In this document: positions 34,935 to 45,162 of the stretch, in pieces
Layout of the letters: each line of letters opens with the position of its first letter
How positions within the stretch are numbered: position 1 is the first letter of the stretch
Assembly: GCA_963820375.1 (NCBI GenBank)
Contig: CAWFZX010000015.1
Span: 62,001-126,000, forward strand
Direction of reading: 5' to 3'
Length of the DNA: 64,000 bases
Source of the DNA: AWTP1-13 sp963820375
GTDB taxonomy: Bacteria; Pseudomonadota; Alphaproteobacteria; Rhizobiales; Hyphomicrobiaceae
The notes under the pieces: generated by a model
What the model saw: only the letters and a program-made list of their open reading frames with translations
Database searches by the model: none
Told to the model about the DNA's origin: nothing
Translations under genes and position numbers: made by a program

Positions 34935-36053
34935 ATGCGCATCGGCGTGCCGAAGGAAATCAAGGTCCACGAGTATCGCGTGGGCATGGCCCCTGGCAGC
35001 GTGCGCGAGGCGGTGGCACACGGTCACGAGGTCTTTGTGGAGCGCAATGCCGCCCTGCGTCAGGGCATCGGCGATCACGACTACGAGCGTGCCGGCGCCA
35101 CCCTGCTCGACACGGCGGCGGAGGTCTTCGAGGCGGCCGAGCTGATCGTCAAAGTCAAGGAACCACAAGCCTCCGAGTTCGGCTTGCTGCGCGAGGGCCA
35201 AACGCTATTCACCTATTTGCATTTGGCGCCCGATCCCGACCAGACCAACGCCTTGATCAAGGCGGGGGTGACGGCGATCGCCTACGAGACGGTGACGAGC
35301 CCGCGCGGCGGGCTGCCGCTGCTGGCGCCGATGAGCGAAGTCGCTGGCCGCATGGCCGTGCAAGCCGGAGCACATTGCCTGGAGATGGAGCGCGGCGGTC
35401 GCGGTATGCTGCTTGGCGGCGTCGCCGGCGTCGCCCCTGCCAAGGTCGTTGTGCTGGGCGGCGGCGTCGCCGGTGTCAATGCCGTGCGCATGGCCATCGG
35501 CCTCGAAGCACAGGTAACCGTGCTCGACATCAATATCGAACGGCTGTACGCCATCGACCAACAGTTCGGCGCCGCCGTCAATACCGTGTTCTCGACGCGG
35601 CAAGCGGTGGAGGACTACCTGTTTGAGGCCGATCTCGTCATCGGCGCCGTTCTGGTGCCCGGCGCGGCTGCCCCCAGGCTTATCACCGAGCAGCACGTCA
35701 AGCACATGCAGCGCGGCTCGGTCATCGTCGACATCTCGATTGACCAGGGCGGTTGTTCAGAGACATCCCGGCCGACCACCCACGCCGATCCGACCTACAT
35801 CGTGCACGACGTGGTGCACTATTGCGTGACCAACATGCCGGGCGCGGTGGCGCGCACCTCGACCTTCGCGCTCAACAATGCCACCTTGCCGTTCGTCTTG
35901 GCGTTGGCCAACAAAGGACCGCAGCGGGCGATGCTGGAGGATCCGCACCTGCGCAACGGGCTTAACGTCATGCGCGGCCACATCGTTTATCCCGCGGTGG
36001 CGGAAGCCCTGGGTCTTCCGCATGCCGATGCGCACCAGTTGCTGGGATCGTAA
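34935..36053 (+). CDS. ald: Alanine dehydrogenase
   Basis: A 372-residue NAD-dependent enzyme interconverting alanine with pyruvate and ammonia. MRIGVPKEIKVHEYRVG opens the family signature, the catalytic His is in LFTYLHLAPD near residue 96, and the Rossmann motif GGGVAGVNA is near 175. The DISIDQGGCSETSRPTTH segment is diagnostic. It directly follows glcDEF, so it may be co-expressed. Some alanine dehydrogenases also aminate glyoxylate, the glycolate oxidase product, which would make the linkage meaningful, though this is inference. Confidence 0.95.
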   Translation: MRIGVPKEIKVHEYRVGMAPGSVREAVAHGHEVFVERNAALRQGIGDHDYERAGATLLDTAAEVFEAAELIVKVKEPQASEFGLLREGQTLFTYLHLAPDPDQTNALIKAGVTAIAYETVTSPRGGLPLLAPMSEVAGRMAVQAGAHCLEMERGGRGMLLGGVAGVAPAKVVVLGGGVAGVNAVRMAIGLEAQVTVLDINIERLYAIDQQFGAAVNTVFSTRQAVEDYLFEADLVIGAVLVPGAAAPRLITEQHVKHMQRGSVIVDISIDQGGCSETSRPTTHADPTYIVHDVVHYCVTNMPGAVARTSTFALNNATLPFVLALANKGPQRAMLEDPHLRNGLNVMRGHIVYPAVAEALGLPHADAHQLLGS

Positions 36054-36061
36054 CGGCAAGG

Positions 36062-37132
36062 TCAACCGCCTGCGCCGCCGCTGTCGTTCCTGGCGCGTGC
36101 CGGCAGCGCATCTGCGCCCGGCTTTGCCTGCATGCGGCGATAGAGCTGATCCTTGCCGGCCAGATCGATGCGCAAGCGGCATTTCGAGCGCAAATCGTTG
36201 CTGTGGGCGCCGAAGCCGACGTGCACCACGTGCTTGTTGCGCATCTCCTGCACGAACTCCACCGCCGGGCAGAAGTCGCTGTCTTCGGAAATCAAGAAGG
36301 CGATGTCGTAGACATCGTACATGGCGTCGGCGATCAGATCGGTTGTCACTAAGGTGTCGAGCTGCTTCTCGGGCGCTATCGGGATGCCGCCCACCGTGAA
36401 GTTGCTCGATCCCAGACGGTCGTGGCGCGGCGTGCGACGGGAAATCACGAAGACCAAGAAGCCGAACTCGTTCTGCAACTGGGTGAGCTCAGCGCGCTGC
36501 GCCTCGTTCTCCTGCCGCCAGCGCTCCACCGTCTCCTTTTGGAAATAGATTTTGAGAGGCAGTTTTTCCGGCGCCGAACGCTCAAGCCGCAGCATGCTGT
36601 CGAGCAGCTCGAAATACTCCTCCTCGAACAGGGTGCCGTACATGTTGGTACCGCGATAGACCAGTGCCGGCGGCTCCTTGCGACTTTCCGCCAGCCAACG
36701 CCGGGTTTCGGCCAGCAGCAGCTCCGGCAACTTCGACCAGTTGATGTCGCGCTCGATACTGTGGGCGTCGTTGTTGATCACGCGCTTCCAGTTTTTCGTG
36801 AAGTTGGAGTGGTCGACGTAGATTTTGGCCAGCTGGATGCGCTCGGAACGCAGCTCGTTGAGGCGGCCGCCAAATTCCTCTGCCAGCCGCCCGATGCGGC
36901 GCGCGAAGGCGGCAAGTTCGTTGTCCTGGCGCAGACCTCGGCTGGCGCCGGCCGAGGCCTGAAACAAGCGCTCGATCTCGCGCCGCCGCCGGGCCTTGCG
37001 CAGACGTCCCGGCAGCAGGAGCGCGGCGAGAAGAATGACGACGGCGAGGTTGAGCCAGAAGAACAGCGCAGCGGGGGCGCTGGAGAAAAGAACGCGCTTG
37101 CCCTCGTTCAGAAGCGCGTCGAGCACCTCCAT
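36062..37132 (-). CDS. Membrane-anchored NYN-domain (PIN-like) putative ribonuclease
   Basis: A 356-residue protein with one N-terminal membrane helix (ALFFWLNLAVVILLAALLLPG, residues ~22-42), then a basic/coiled segment to ~100. The NYN/LabA-type nuclease domain follows: IYVDHSNFTKNWK near 103 supplies the first Asp, KQLDTLVTTDLIADAM the second and AFLISEDSDF the third, the usual metal-binding set. A helical insertion (residues ~150-230) splits the domain. The family cleaves or binds RNA; the target here is unknown. It would face the cytoplasm at the membrane. It converges with ald, with 8 nt between stops. Confidence 0.75.
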   Translation of the reverse strand: MEVLDALLNEGKRVLFSSAPAALFFWLNLAVVILLAALLLPGRLRKARRRREIERLFQASAGASRGLRQDNELAAFARRIGRLAEEFGGRLNELRSERIQLAKIYVDHSNFTKNWKRVINNDAHSIERDINWSKLPELLLAETRRWLAESRKEPPALVYRGTNMYGTLFEEEYFELLDSMLRLERSAPEKLPLKIYFQKETVERWRQENEAQRAELTQLQNEFGFLVFVISRRTPRHDRLGSSNFTVGGIPIAPEKQLDTLVTTDLIADAMYDVYDIAFLISEDSDFCPAVEFVQEMRNKHVVHVGFGAHSNDLRSKCRLRIDLAGKDQLYRRMQAKPGADALPARARNDSGGAGG

Positions 37133-37558
37133 GCCACCCCTACCCTCACACGGGTGCGCGGACCGGCTGGAGCGAGCCCCGCGCCGTACGCCGCACCTGT
37201 TTGCAGGCGAGGCTAAGCGGTCCGCCGTTAAGGGTAAAGAATGCCCAGCCGGGCCGATGGGTTATTGCTGGTGGCGGGCTGGCAGTTTTGCCACGCCAGC
37301 GCAGCGGCAGACGCAAGCCAACCCCGCGAGCCCGATCGGCGCTGGCCATCGCCACGCCGGGCGCGCGCGCCCCCACGCGCTTGGGGGCACTTGGCGCGGC
37401 ACTTGGGGCGCACTTGGGGGTCTCGGACTGGGGGAGCCGCAGCTGCCGGTTGGCGCCGCCAGGGCGGCCACTGTCCCAAGCTGCCATCGCCCGTGACGGG
37501 GCGGTGTTTTGCAAGCTCAGCCGCCCCAGGCGCGCAAGGCGCCGTGGCGGGCTGCCGG
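37133..37558. other. 426-bp spacer without a supported gene
   Basis: Arg/Ala/Pro-rich open frames on both strands show no family likeness. Four spaced copies of CACTTGGG lie at about 37388-37427. The region should contain the promoter of the NYN gene, which reads leftward from its left edge. Confidence 0.4.
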
Positions 37559-38644
37559 CTAGGCGTCAAATTGGATGACGCTGCGCACAACCTTGCCCGC
37601 CTTCATGTTGGCGAAGCCCTCATTGATCTGCGACAGGGCGATGCGGTCGGAAATCCAGTCGTCGAGATGCAGCTTGCGCTGCATGTAAAAGTCGATCAGC
37701 CTCGGCATATCGACGCGAAAGCGATTGGATCCCATCGAGGAGCCTTGGATCTTACGCTCGCGCAGAAAGTCGAACCCGTGCAGCTCGATTTTCTGCCCGA
37801 ACGGCACCATGCCGACGATGGTGGCGGTCCCGCCGATGGCCAGCATCTGGAAGGCCTGTTCGGCTGTGAGCTTGGTGCCGAGGCATTCGACGGCATGCTG
37901 CACGCCGCCGCGGGTCAGGTCCTTGATGCGCTGCACGGGATCGCCATCCCTGGGATTGACCAGATCGGTTGCGCCGAGCTTGGTGGCCAATTGCAGTTTC
38001 ACCGGATTGGTGTCGACCGCGATAATGCGGCCGGCGCCGGCGATCGCCGCCCCATTGATGGCCGCCATGCCGACACCTCCGCAACCGATCACGGCGACGC
38101 TCTCGCCGGGGGCAACCTTGGCCGTGTTCACAACGGCGCCGTAGCCCGTGATGACGGCGCAGCCGATCAGCGCGGCGCGATCGAGGGGAAAATCCTCGCG
38201 GATTTTGACGATGGCGTGCTCGTGCACCAGCATCTGCTCGGCGTAGGAGGACAGGTTGGTGAAGGTGTGCAGCGGCTTGCCGTTGAGGCTCAGCCGCTTG
38301 GCCGTGCCCGGCGGCAGCTTCACCTCCGTGTTGGTGCAGATGGCCGGTCGACCGGTCGTGCAGTTCTCGCAGGTGCCACAAAAAACCGACAGGCAGGTGA
38401 TCACGTGGTCACCCTTCTTCACATAGCTGACCTCGGACCCCACCTCGTCGACGATGCCCGCCAATTCGTGGCCGAGGACGACCGGCAGAGGGTGCGGATA
38501 AAGGCCCTCGATGAAGTGCAGATCGGAATGGCACAGGCCCGCGTAGGCGGTCCGCACCAGCACTTCGCGCGGCGCCGGTTTGTTGATCGTCACCTCTTCG
38601 ATCACAAGTGGCTTGTGGACCTCGTGTAATACCGCGGCTTTCAC
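37559..38644 (-). CDS. Zinc-dependent alcohol dehydrogenase (MDR family)
   Basis: A 361-residue medium-chain dehydrogenase. Catalytic zinc ligands are Cys in AGLCHSDLHF (residue ~38), the GHE motif (VVLGHELAG) and Cys in IGCAVITGYGA. The structural zinc loop is visible as CGTCENCTTGRPAIC. The coenzyme motif is GCGGVGMAA near 183 with VDTNPVK, suggesting NAD. Substrate is unknown. It begins 11 nt after pcaG on the same strand, so it is probably co-transcribed with the protocatechuate genes and may act in the same aromatic pathway. Confidence 0.92.
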   Translation of the reverse strand: MKAAVLHEVHKPLVIEEVTINKPAPREVLVRTAYAGLCHSDLHFIEGLYPHPLPVVLGHELAGIVDEVGSEVSYVKKGDHVITCLSVFCGTCENCTTGRPAICTNTEVKLPPGTAKRLSLNGKPLHTFTNLSSYAEQMLVHEHAIVKIREDFPLDRAALIGCAVITGYGAVVNTAKVAPGESVAVIGCGGVGMAAINGAAIAGAGRIIAVDTNPVKLQLATKLGATDLVNPRDGDPVQRIKDLTRGGVQHAVECLGTKLTAEQAFQMLAIGGTATIVGMVPFGQKIELHGFDFLRERKIQGSSMGSNRFRVDMPRLIDFYMQRKLHLDDWISDRIALSQINEGFANMKAGKVVRSVIQFDA

Positions 38645-38655
38645 TGCTCCCTCCC

Positions 38656-39240
38656 TCAGGCCTCAAAAAATACCGTCTCATCCTCGCCCTGCAGGCGAAT
38701 GTCGAAGCGAAACACGCCGGGCCGCGCGGCGTCCGGCTGTGCCATCAGCGTGTGGCGGCGATCGGTCGGCACCAGCGCCAAGATCGGATCGGTCGCATTG
38801 GCCGTCTCGCCCGCAAAATAGATGCGCGTGAACAGCCGTTTTAGAACACCGCGCGCGAAGATCGAGACGTTGATATGTGGCGCCTGCGTGGTGCCATCGG
38901 GCCCCGGCACGGCGCCCGGTTTGACCGTGGCGAACGCATAGGCGCCCTCCTGGTCGGTCGGCGTGCGGCCGAAGCCTCGGAAGGAGTTGGAGCTCAAGGC
39001 GCGGCCATCGGCGGGATGGGCGTAGCGGCCTTGCGCATCGGCCTGCCAGATCTCGACCAGGGCATCAGGCAGCACATGGCCCTCGCCGTCGCTGAGGCGA
39101 CCCTCGATGCGGATGTGCGTGCCCGGCAGCCCCGGCGCGGCCAGCGTTGCACCGAATAGCTCGCGGAAATTGTAGCCTGTCGGCGCTAGCCCCAGGTGCA
39201 GGTAGGGGCCGACGGTTTGCGAGGGCGTGCGCTCAGGCAT
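38656..39240 (-). CDS. pcaG: Protocatechuate 3,4-dioxygenase alpha subunit
   Basis: A 194-residue intradiol dioxygenase subunit. It shows PSQTVGPYLHLGL at the N terminus, then IRIEGRLSDGEG, LVEIWQADAQGRYAHP, FGRTPTDQEGAYAFATVKPG, and APHINVSIFARG. It lacks a full iron-ligand set, as expected for the alpha chain. With PcaH it cleaves protocatechuate to beta-carboxymuconate in the beta-ketoadipate pathway. ATG 39240 overlaps the pcaH 3' end by 8 nt. The downstream pathway genes (pcaB, C, D) are not in this window. Confidence 0.94.
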   Translation of the reverse strand: MPERTPSQTVGPYLHLGLAPTGYNFRELFGATLAAPGLPGTHIRIEGRLSDGEGHVLPDALVEIWQADAQGRYAHPADGRALSSNSFRGFGRTPTDQEGAYAFATVKPGAVPGPDGTTQAPHINVSIFARGVLKRLFTRIYFAGETANATDPILALVPTDRRHTLMAQPDAARPGVFRFDIRLQGEDETVFFEA

Positions 39241-39940
39241 GATCGGGGTCCACCGGGGTCGCCTGCGCGCCACGCAGGACAATGTCGAAGATGTAGCCGA
39301 GCGCCCATTCCGGCCGCGTCGTCGCCAGATCGAATTGGCACACCATGCGCTCGCGCGCCCGCGGGTCGGTGACCGAGTTGAAGATCGGGTCAAAGGCAAA
39401 CAGCGGATCGCCGGGAAAGTACATCTGCGTCACCAGCCGGGTCAAAAAGGATGGCCCGAATAGGGAAAAGTGGAGATGGGCGGGGCGCCAGGCATTGGCA
39501 TGATTGCGCCAGGGATAAGCGCCGGGCTTGATGGTGATGAACTCATAGACGCCGTTGGCATCGGTCACGCAACGGCCGGCTCCGGTGAAATTGGGATCGA
39601 CGGGAGCGGGATGTTGATCGACGACGTGAATGTAGCGCCCGGCGGCGTTGCATTGCCAGATCTCGACCAAGGTATTGGCTTGCGGCCGGCCGGCCTCGTC
39701 GAGGACGCGCCCGCGCACGACGATGCGTTCTCCCAGCGGCTCGCCGCGATGCTGCCTGGTCAGATCGGCTTCCTCGGGCAGCACATCGGAGTGTCCGTAG
39801 ACCGGCCCGGTGATCTCCGACAGGGTCTGTGGCACGGGGATCAGCGGGCGCAACGGCGCCCGCGTTCGGGTGGACCGATAGTCGGGCGACAGATAGGGCG
39901 GATCGGCGGCGGCGCCGGCACGCGAGTAGGTATCGTGCAT
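39233..39940 (-). CDS. pcaH: Protocatechuate 3,4-dioxygenase beta subunit
   Basis: A 235-residue iron-bearing subunit. The iron ligands of the family are visible: Tyr in GRYIHVVDQHPAP, Tyr in YPWRNHANAWRPAHLHFSLFG and the two His of that last segment. LVEIWQCNAAGRY and ITGPVYGHSDVLPEEADLT also match. ATG 39940 (MHDTYS) is the likely start. It heads a pcaH-pcaG-alcohol dehydrogenase cluster. No pcaQ-type regulator gene is adjacent. Confidence 0.95.
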   Translation of the reverse strand: MHDTYSRAGAAADPPYLSPDYRSTRTRAPLRPLIPVPQTLSEITGPVYGHSDVLPEEADLTRQHRGEPLGERIVVRGRVLDEAGRPQANTLVEIWQCNAAGRYIHVVDQHPAPVDPNFTGAGRCVTDANGVYEFITIKPGAYPWRNHANAWRPAHLHFSLFGPSFLTRLVTQMYFPGDPLFAFDPIFNSVTDPRARERMVCQFDLATTRPEWALGYIFDIVLRGAQATPVDPDHA

Positions 39941-40043
39941 GGGGTGGCGAGGCTCCTCACAAAGGGCGCGGCGAAACGGCGGGCGCACGCTTAGCGACCA
40001 AGTCCCTGACCTTAGTTATTGCTGGTGCGGAAAAGCAAGCTGC

Positions 40044-40066
40044 GGCTTGGCGGGCAAAGCCAAGCC
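40044..40066 (-). other. Inverted repeat after the DUF934 gene
   Basis: GGCTTGGC (40044-40051) and GCCAAGCC (40059-40066) form a perfect 8-bp stem with a 7-base loop. It lies about 130 nt past the DUF934 stop and 103 nt upstream of pcaH. No T run follows, so it may be an mRNA 3' end structure. Confidence 0.4.
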
Positions 40067-40197
40067 CGCCGCCTCACTCATGCCCGTGGTCGCCCGGCGG
40101 CACGGAAACGGCGCGCCGCCGGCGCAGGCCGACGTTGTCCCTGCGACGCCGGCTCGCGGGGCACGCCGGCCGGGCCAGCGGTGCCAAGCTGCAAGGC

Positions 40198-40822
40198 CTA
40201 GGCCGGGGTCCGCCGCAGCCATGGCCGGCCTTGCGCCGGCGCATCGCTGGGGAGGGGCTGGTAAGACAGCCGAACCTCGGCGATGCGGCCCTCGCGCAGC
40301 GCGCGCCGGCTGGGCGTGTGGGTCACTTCGAACGCATCGAAACCAACCCTGCGCATGAAGGGGATCTGATCGCAGAGCACATTGCCAACGGCGCGCAGCT
40401 CGCCCTTGAAGCCATACTTCTCGCGCAGCAGACGGGCGGTGGAAAAGCCGCGGCCATCGGAGAATTTCGGGAAATCGACGGCGATCAGCGAAAACACCGC
40501 GACGTCGGCACCGATGTCGTCGATGCTTGCCCCGCTCGGCAGATAAAGTCCGATCGGCGCCGTTCGCGACACCAGCTGGGCCCGTTCGGCTGTAAAGCGT
40601 GCCTTGGAGACGATGACGGGTCCAACCCCGAGCTCACCGAGCTCCGGTGCGCGCCGCCATAGATCGCGCCGGAAGGCATCAGCCTGCCAGAGCGTGCCGT
40701 TGGCATCGGCTTCGCCGACCAGTCCGGCGCCGGCGCTACTGGCTTGCCCCGGCGCAGCCGCCGTCCTCACCTGCGTCGTCAGGACAGGGCAAGGCTCTGC
40801 CGCAGCCGGCCCGGTCCTGGCA

Positions 40823-40836
<14 letters not shown>
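40198..40836 (-). CDS. DUF934 family protein of the sulfite-reductase operon
   Basis: A 212-residue protein of the family found between sulfite/nitrite reductase and cysH in many alphaproteobacteria. Its second half has GLYLPSGASIDDIGADVAVFSLIAVDFPKFSDGRGFSTARLLRE, then GELRAVGNVLCDQIPFMRRVGFDAFEV, the DUF934 core. The N-terminal third is Ala/Pro-rich and poorly conserved. Its function is unproven but tied to sulfur assimilation by context. ATG 40836 overlaps the cysI 3' end by 14 nt. No cysH follows here; the next genes belong to the pca cluster. Confidence 0.85.
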
Positions 40837-42463
<1,627 letters not shown>

Positions 42464-42481
42464 GCTTAGGCCGCCTCAACG

Positions 42482-42889
42482 CTATTTGCCGCGGCGCTCA
42501 GCGCGGGCTCGCCACGCTGGCGCAACTGATCGGCGCGATCGGCCGCTACGGCAGCAGCTTTTCTGTGGACCCGCCGCCGTGGGGGCGAGGTAGCCCGGCA
42601 CGTCGTCGAGAATACTGGGACCGCTGAGACGTACACGCTCGCGCTGGCGCAAGGGCAGCAGTACGCCCGCGACCTCGCGCATCTCGACCAGATAGGGATC
42701 GACCACCAGGTTGCGGGCGGCGTCATGGACCCCGCGCGCCTCAAGACCGCGCGCCTCGTCGGGTGAGCGCGCGATCACCACGCCCAGCAGGCTGGCGACC
42801 CAGTCGCCGTCGAAATTCAAGAACACGACGGCGCCGTCGTGCAACCGGTTGGCCGTCAGGACCTCGACGTGAAAGCTGATCTTGCTCAT
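42482..42889 (-). CDS. DUF2849 family protein
   Basis: A 135-residue small protein; the first ~100 residues fit DUF2849 (EVLTANRLHDGAVVFLNFDGDWV, then PYLVEMREVAGVLLPLRQRERVRLSGPSI). The family sits between cysG and cysI across alphaproteobacteria, with no known activity. The last ~35 residues are Arg/Ser-rich and unlike the family. Another frame there reads on to a stop at 42466, directly before cysI, so a late frameshift is possible. ATG 42889 overlaps the cysG stop by 4 nt, indicating coupling. Confidence 0.8.
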   Translation of the reverse strand: MSKISFHVEVLTANRLHDGAVVFLNFDGDWVASLLGVVIARSPDEARGLEARGVHDAARNLVVDPYLVEMREVAGVLLPLRQRERVRLSGPSILDDVPGYLAPTAAGPQKSCCRSGRSRRSVAPAWRARAERRGK

Positions 42890-44343
42890 AAGATGGCCTC
42901 CGCGCTGATGGCGATGGCGTCGCCTGCGTGCAGCGTATGGTTGGGCTGCTGGCGGCGATAAACCTGCACGCTAGCGGGGCGCGCGAGCCCCGCATCGGCC
43001 CAATTCAGGCCGACGAAAACCACTGCTGGCCCCCTGATCGCCAGCTGGTCGATGCAGTCGGTGAGATCGCGCAGAGTTGTCGCCACGGCGCGTTCCTCGG
43101 GCCGCGTGCCGTTCTCGACAATGACGATGCTGGTGTCCGCGCTGGCCCCGGCGGCGAGGAGATGGCTGCGCAACAGCGGCGCGTTGTTAATGCCCATGTA
43201 AATGGCAAAGGCGGCATCGGCGGCGGCAAGCGCCGGCCAATCAAGATCGGGCACGCCCGGGGCGCTGCTGCCCGTCAGCACAGAGAACTGACGCAGGCGC
43301 TCGCGCCGCGTCAGCGGCAAGCCGATGCGCGCCGCGCAGGCATGCGCCGCCGTAATGCCAGGCACGACCTCGACGGCGATATGCGCGGCCGCAAGAGCCG
43401 CCAATTCCTCGGCGGCCCGGCCGAAAATCAAGGGATCGCCGCCCTTGAGACGTGCCACCACGCTGCCAGCGGCCGCCCGCGCCACCAGCAGACGATTGAT
43501 CTTTTCTTGCGAGGTTGCCGGCCCGCCCGGCGCTTTGCCGACAAAAATGCGCTCCGCATCGCGGCGCGCGTACTCGAGGATCTTCGCATTGACCAGCCGG
43601 TCGACCACCAGCACGTCCGCCTCCTGCAGTCGCTGCAGCGCCTGCAGCGTCAACAGATCCGGATCGCCCGGGCCGCACCCGATCAGCACCACGCGGCCGC
43701 TGGCGGGTCTAGCCGCGGTCTGAAGCTCACGGGCGAAAATCCGGCCGGCCTCGTCGTCCGCGCCCCTCAGCACGGCGCCGCGAAACGGTCCCTTGAAGAG
43801 GCGCTCCCAGAGCTGACGGCGGGCGCGTGGATCGACGATCTGGGCGGCAATGCGCTGGCGCAGGCAACGCGCCTGTGCGGCGAGCCTGCCGAAGTTTGCC
43901 GGCAGCCAACTCTCAAGCCTGGTCTTGATCTCGCGGGCGAGGACAGGGGCTGTGCCTTCGGTGCCGATGGCAATCAGAACCGGATCGCGGTCGACAATGG
44001 CCGGCGTGATGAAAGTGGACAGTTCGGCGGCGTCGACAACATTGATGGGGATGCCCCGGGCGCGCGCCGCTCGGAACAAGGTTGCCTCGAGCTCACGATC
44101 CCCGAGCGCGGCATAGACGAGGCGTTGGCCGTCCAAATCGGCCGCCGTCGGCCGTCGCGGAATGTGCAACAGCGCGCCGTCGCGCGCGAGCGCGCGCAAT
44201 TCGGCGTTCAGGCTTTCGGCCACGACGGTGATGCGCGCCGCCGTCTTGCGCAGCAGTCTGACCTTCTGAGCGGCCTGTTCGCCGCCGCCGGCCACCAAAA
44301 CCTGCGCCGTCTCAAGATCGGCGAACAGGGGAAAGTACCTCAT
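42886..44343 (-). CDS. cysG: Siroheme synthase CysG
   Basis: A 485-residue trifunctional enzyme making siroheme from uroporphyrinogen III. The N-terminal precorrin-2 dehydrogenase/ferrochelatase domain has LVAGGGEQAAQKVRLLRK (residues ~17-34) and TFITPAIVDRDPVLIAIGTEG. The C-terminal uroporphyrinogen methyltransferase has VVLIGCGPGDPDLLTLQAL (near 220), VARLKGGDPLIFGRAAEE and VVPGITAAHA. ATG 44343 overlaps the ferredoxin stop by 4 nt. It supplies the cofactor of CysI encoded downstream. Confidence 0.95.
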   Translation of the reverse strand: MRYFPLFADLETAQVLVAGGGEQAAQKVRLLRKTAARITVVAESLNAELRALARDGALLHIPRRPTAADLDGQRLVYAALGDRELEATLFRAARARGIPINVVDAAELSTFITPAIVDRDPVLIAIGTEGTAPVLAREIKTRLESWLPANFGRLAAQARCLRQRIAAQIVDPRARRQLWERLFKGPFRGAVLRGADDEAGRIFARELQTAARPASGRVVLIGCGPGDPDLLTLQALQRLQEADVLVVDRLVNAKILEYARRDAERIFVGKAPGGPATSQEKINRLLVARAAAGSVVARLKGGDPLIFGRAAEELAALAAAHIAVEVVPGITAAHACAARIGLPLTRRERLRQFSVLTGSSAPGVPDLDWPALAAADAAFAIYMGINNAPLLRSHLLAAGASADTSIVIVENGTRPEERAVATTLRDLTDCIDQLAIRGPAVVFVGLNWADAGLARPASVQVYRRQQPNHTLHAGDAIAISAEAIL

Positions 44344-44657
44344 GCGCCGCCTCCCAGCAGGGTGACTTCCAGGCCGTCCAAATGCGTGTCCCAGATGATC
44401 TGGCACGACAAGCGCGAGGTCGGCGCCGCGTCCGGGACCGTGTCCAACATCTCTTCCTCAGCGTTGCCAACCGGTGCGAGCCTCCCGGCCCAAGCGGGGG
44501 CGACCTGGACATGGCAGGTGGCGCAGGCACAGGCCCCGCCGCAGAGGGCTTCGATCGGCAAGCCATGAACGCGGATCAGCTCCATGACACGCCAGCCCTC
44601 CACCGCCTCCAACACGTGCGTGATGCCGCTCGCATCGCTGACCCTCAAGACACCCAT
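44340..44657 (-). CDS. 2Fe-2S ferredoxin heading the siroheme/sulfite reductase operon
   Basis: A 105-residue adrenodoxin/ISC-type ferredoxin. Cluster cysteines lie in EALCGGACACATCHV (residues ~37-50), with the fourth in SRLSCQII near 84. The N terminus reads MGVLRVSDASG, and the C-terminal tail LDGLEVTLL is typical. ATG 44657 is chosen; the frame upstream is Gly/Ala-rich and not family-like. It overlaps cysG by 4 nt, so the two are translationally coupled. The context suggests it donates electrons to CysI, which is inference. Confidence 0.9.
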   Translation of the reverse strand: MGVLRVSDASGITHVLEAVEGWRVMELIRVHGLPIEALCGGACACATCHVQVAPAWAGRLAPVGNAEEEMLDTVPDAAPTSRLSCQIIWDTHLDGLEVTLLGGGA

Positions 44658-44778
44658 TGCCGTCCTCCCACCCGCCCCTGCCACCGCTTGTCTTGCCAGC
44701 GTTTGAGACAGCAGCCCCGTCGGCACCCGTCCCGCCCCCGCCTTGACCCTTGACCCGGCACCTCCGGAGCTCTGCCAC

Positions 44779-44809
44779 TAAATAGAATGACATTCTCCTT
44801 TTGTGCAAT
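44779..44809 (-). promoter_or_regulatory. Putative promoter with overlapping palindromic operator of the ferredoxin-cysG-cysI operon
   Basis: On the - strand TTGCAC (44804-44809) lies 17-18 bp upstream of a TATTTA/CTATTT -10 region (44780-44786). Within the spacer is a perfect palindrome, AGAATG-A-CATTCT (44786-44798). A repressor bound there would occlude RNA polymerase. The regulator is unknown; a sulfur- or FeS-responsive factor is a reasonable guess. The surrounding 60 bp are AT-rich against a GC-rich background. Confidence 0.55.
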
Positions 44810-45162
44810 GCATCCCCAATAAAAGAAAATTAGATCCCATTTTAGCGCCTAACGCGCCATAAGCTTGCAATGCTTCGCCTTAGCTCGCAGGTTTCGTCGC
44901 CGTTTCCCCGGCCCGGCCGAACGGGCGTTCTTGCCACTGGGGGAGCGGGGGCTTGGGCGAGGGGATGCGGGCGCGCCGCCGGTGAGGGTGCCAGGCCCTC
45001 GGGGTCGGCGGGCCAGCCGGCCCTGCAACAGCGGCCTTGCCGTTGGGGCGTGGCCGCGCCAGCCCGCCGCCGCGCTGGCGCCCCATTGCCTGCGCAACCA
45101 TCACGCAAACATCACAGTTAATGTGTTGAGCGCGCTTGGGCGAGGCGTGCTAGAGTGAGGCA
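44810..45162. other. 353-bp spacer between divergent operons, no gene supported
   Basis: The left 50 bp (AATAAAAGAAAATTAGATC region) are AT-rich and adjoin the ferredoxin operon promoter. From about 44880 to 45110 the sequence is GC-rich with short frames on all strands but no ribosome sites or motifs. The promoter of the TIGR02302 gene should lie in the last 60 bp (ATCACAGTTAATGTGTTGAGC is suggestive). Confidence 0.4.

Noticed and set aside
37261..40027. Shared 13-mer GTTATTGCTGGTG at 37261-37273 and 40015-40027 as a recombination or insertion footprint
   Set aside because: The match is short, flanks do not align, and no mobile gene lies between the copies.
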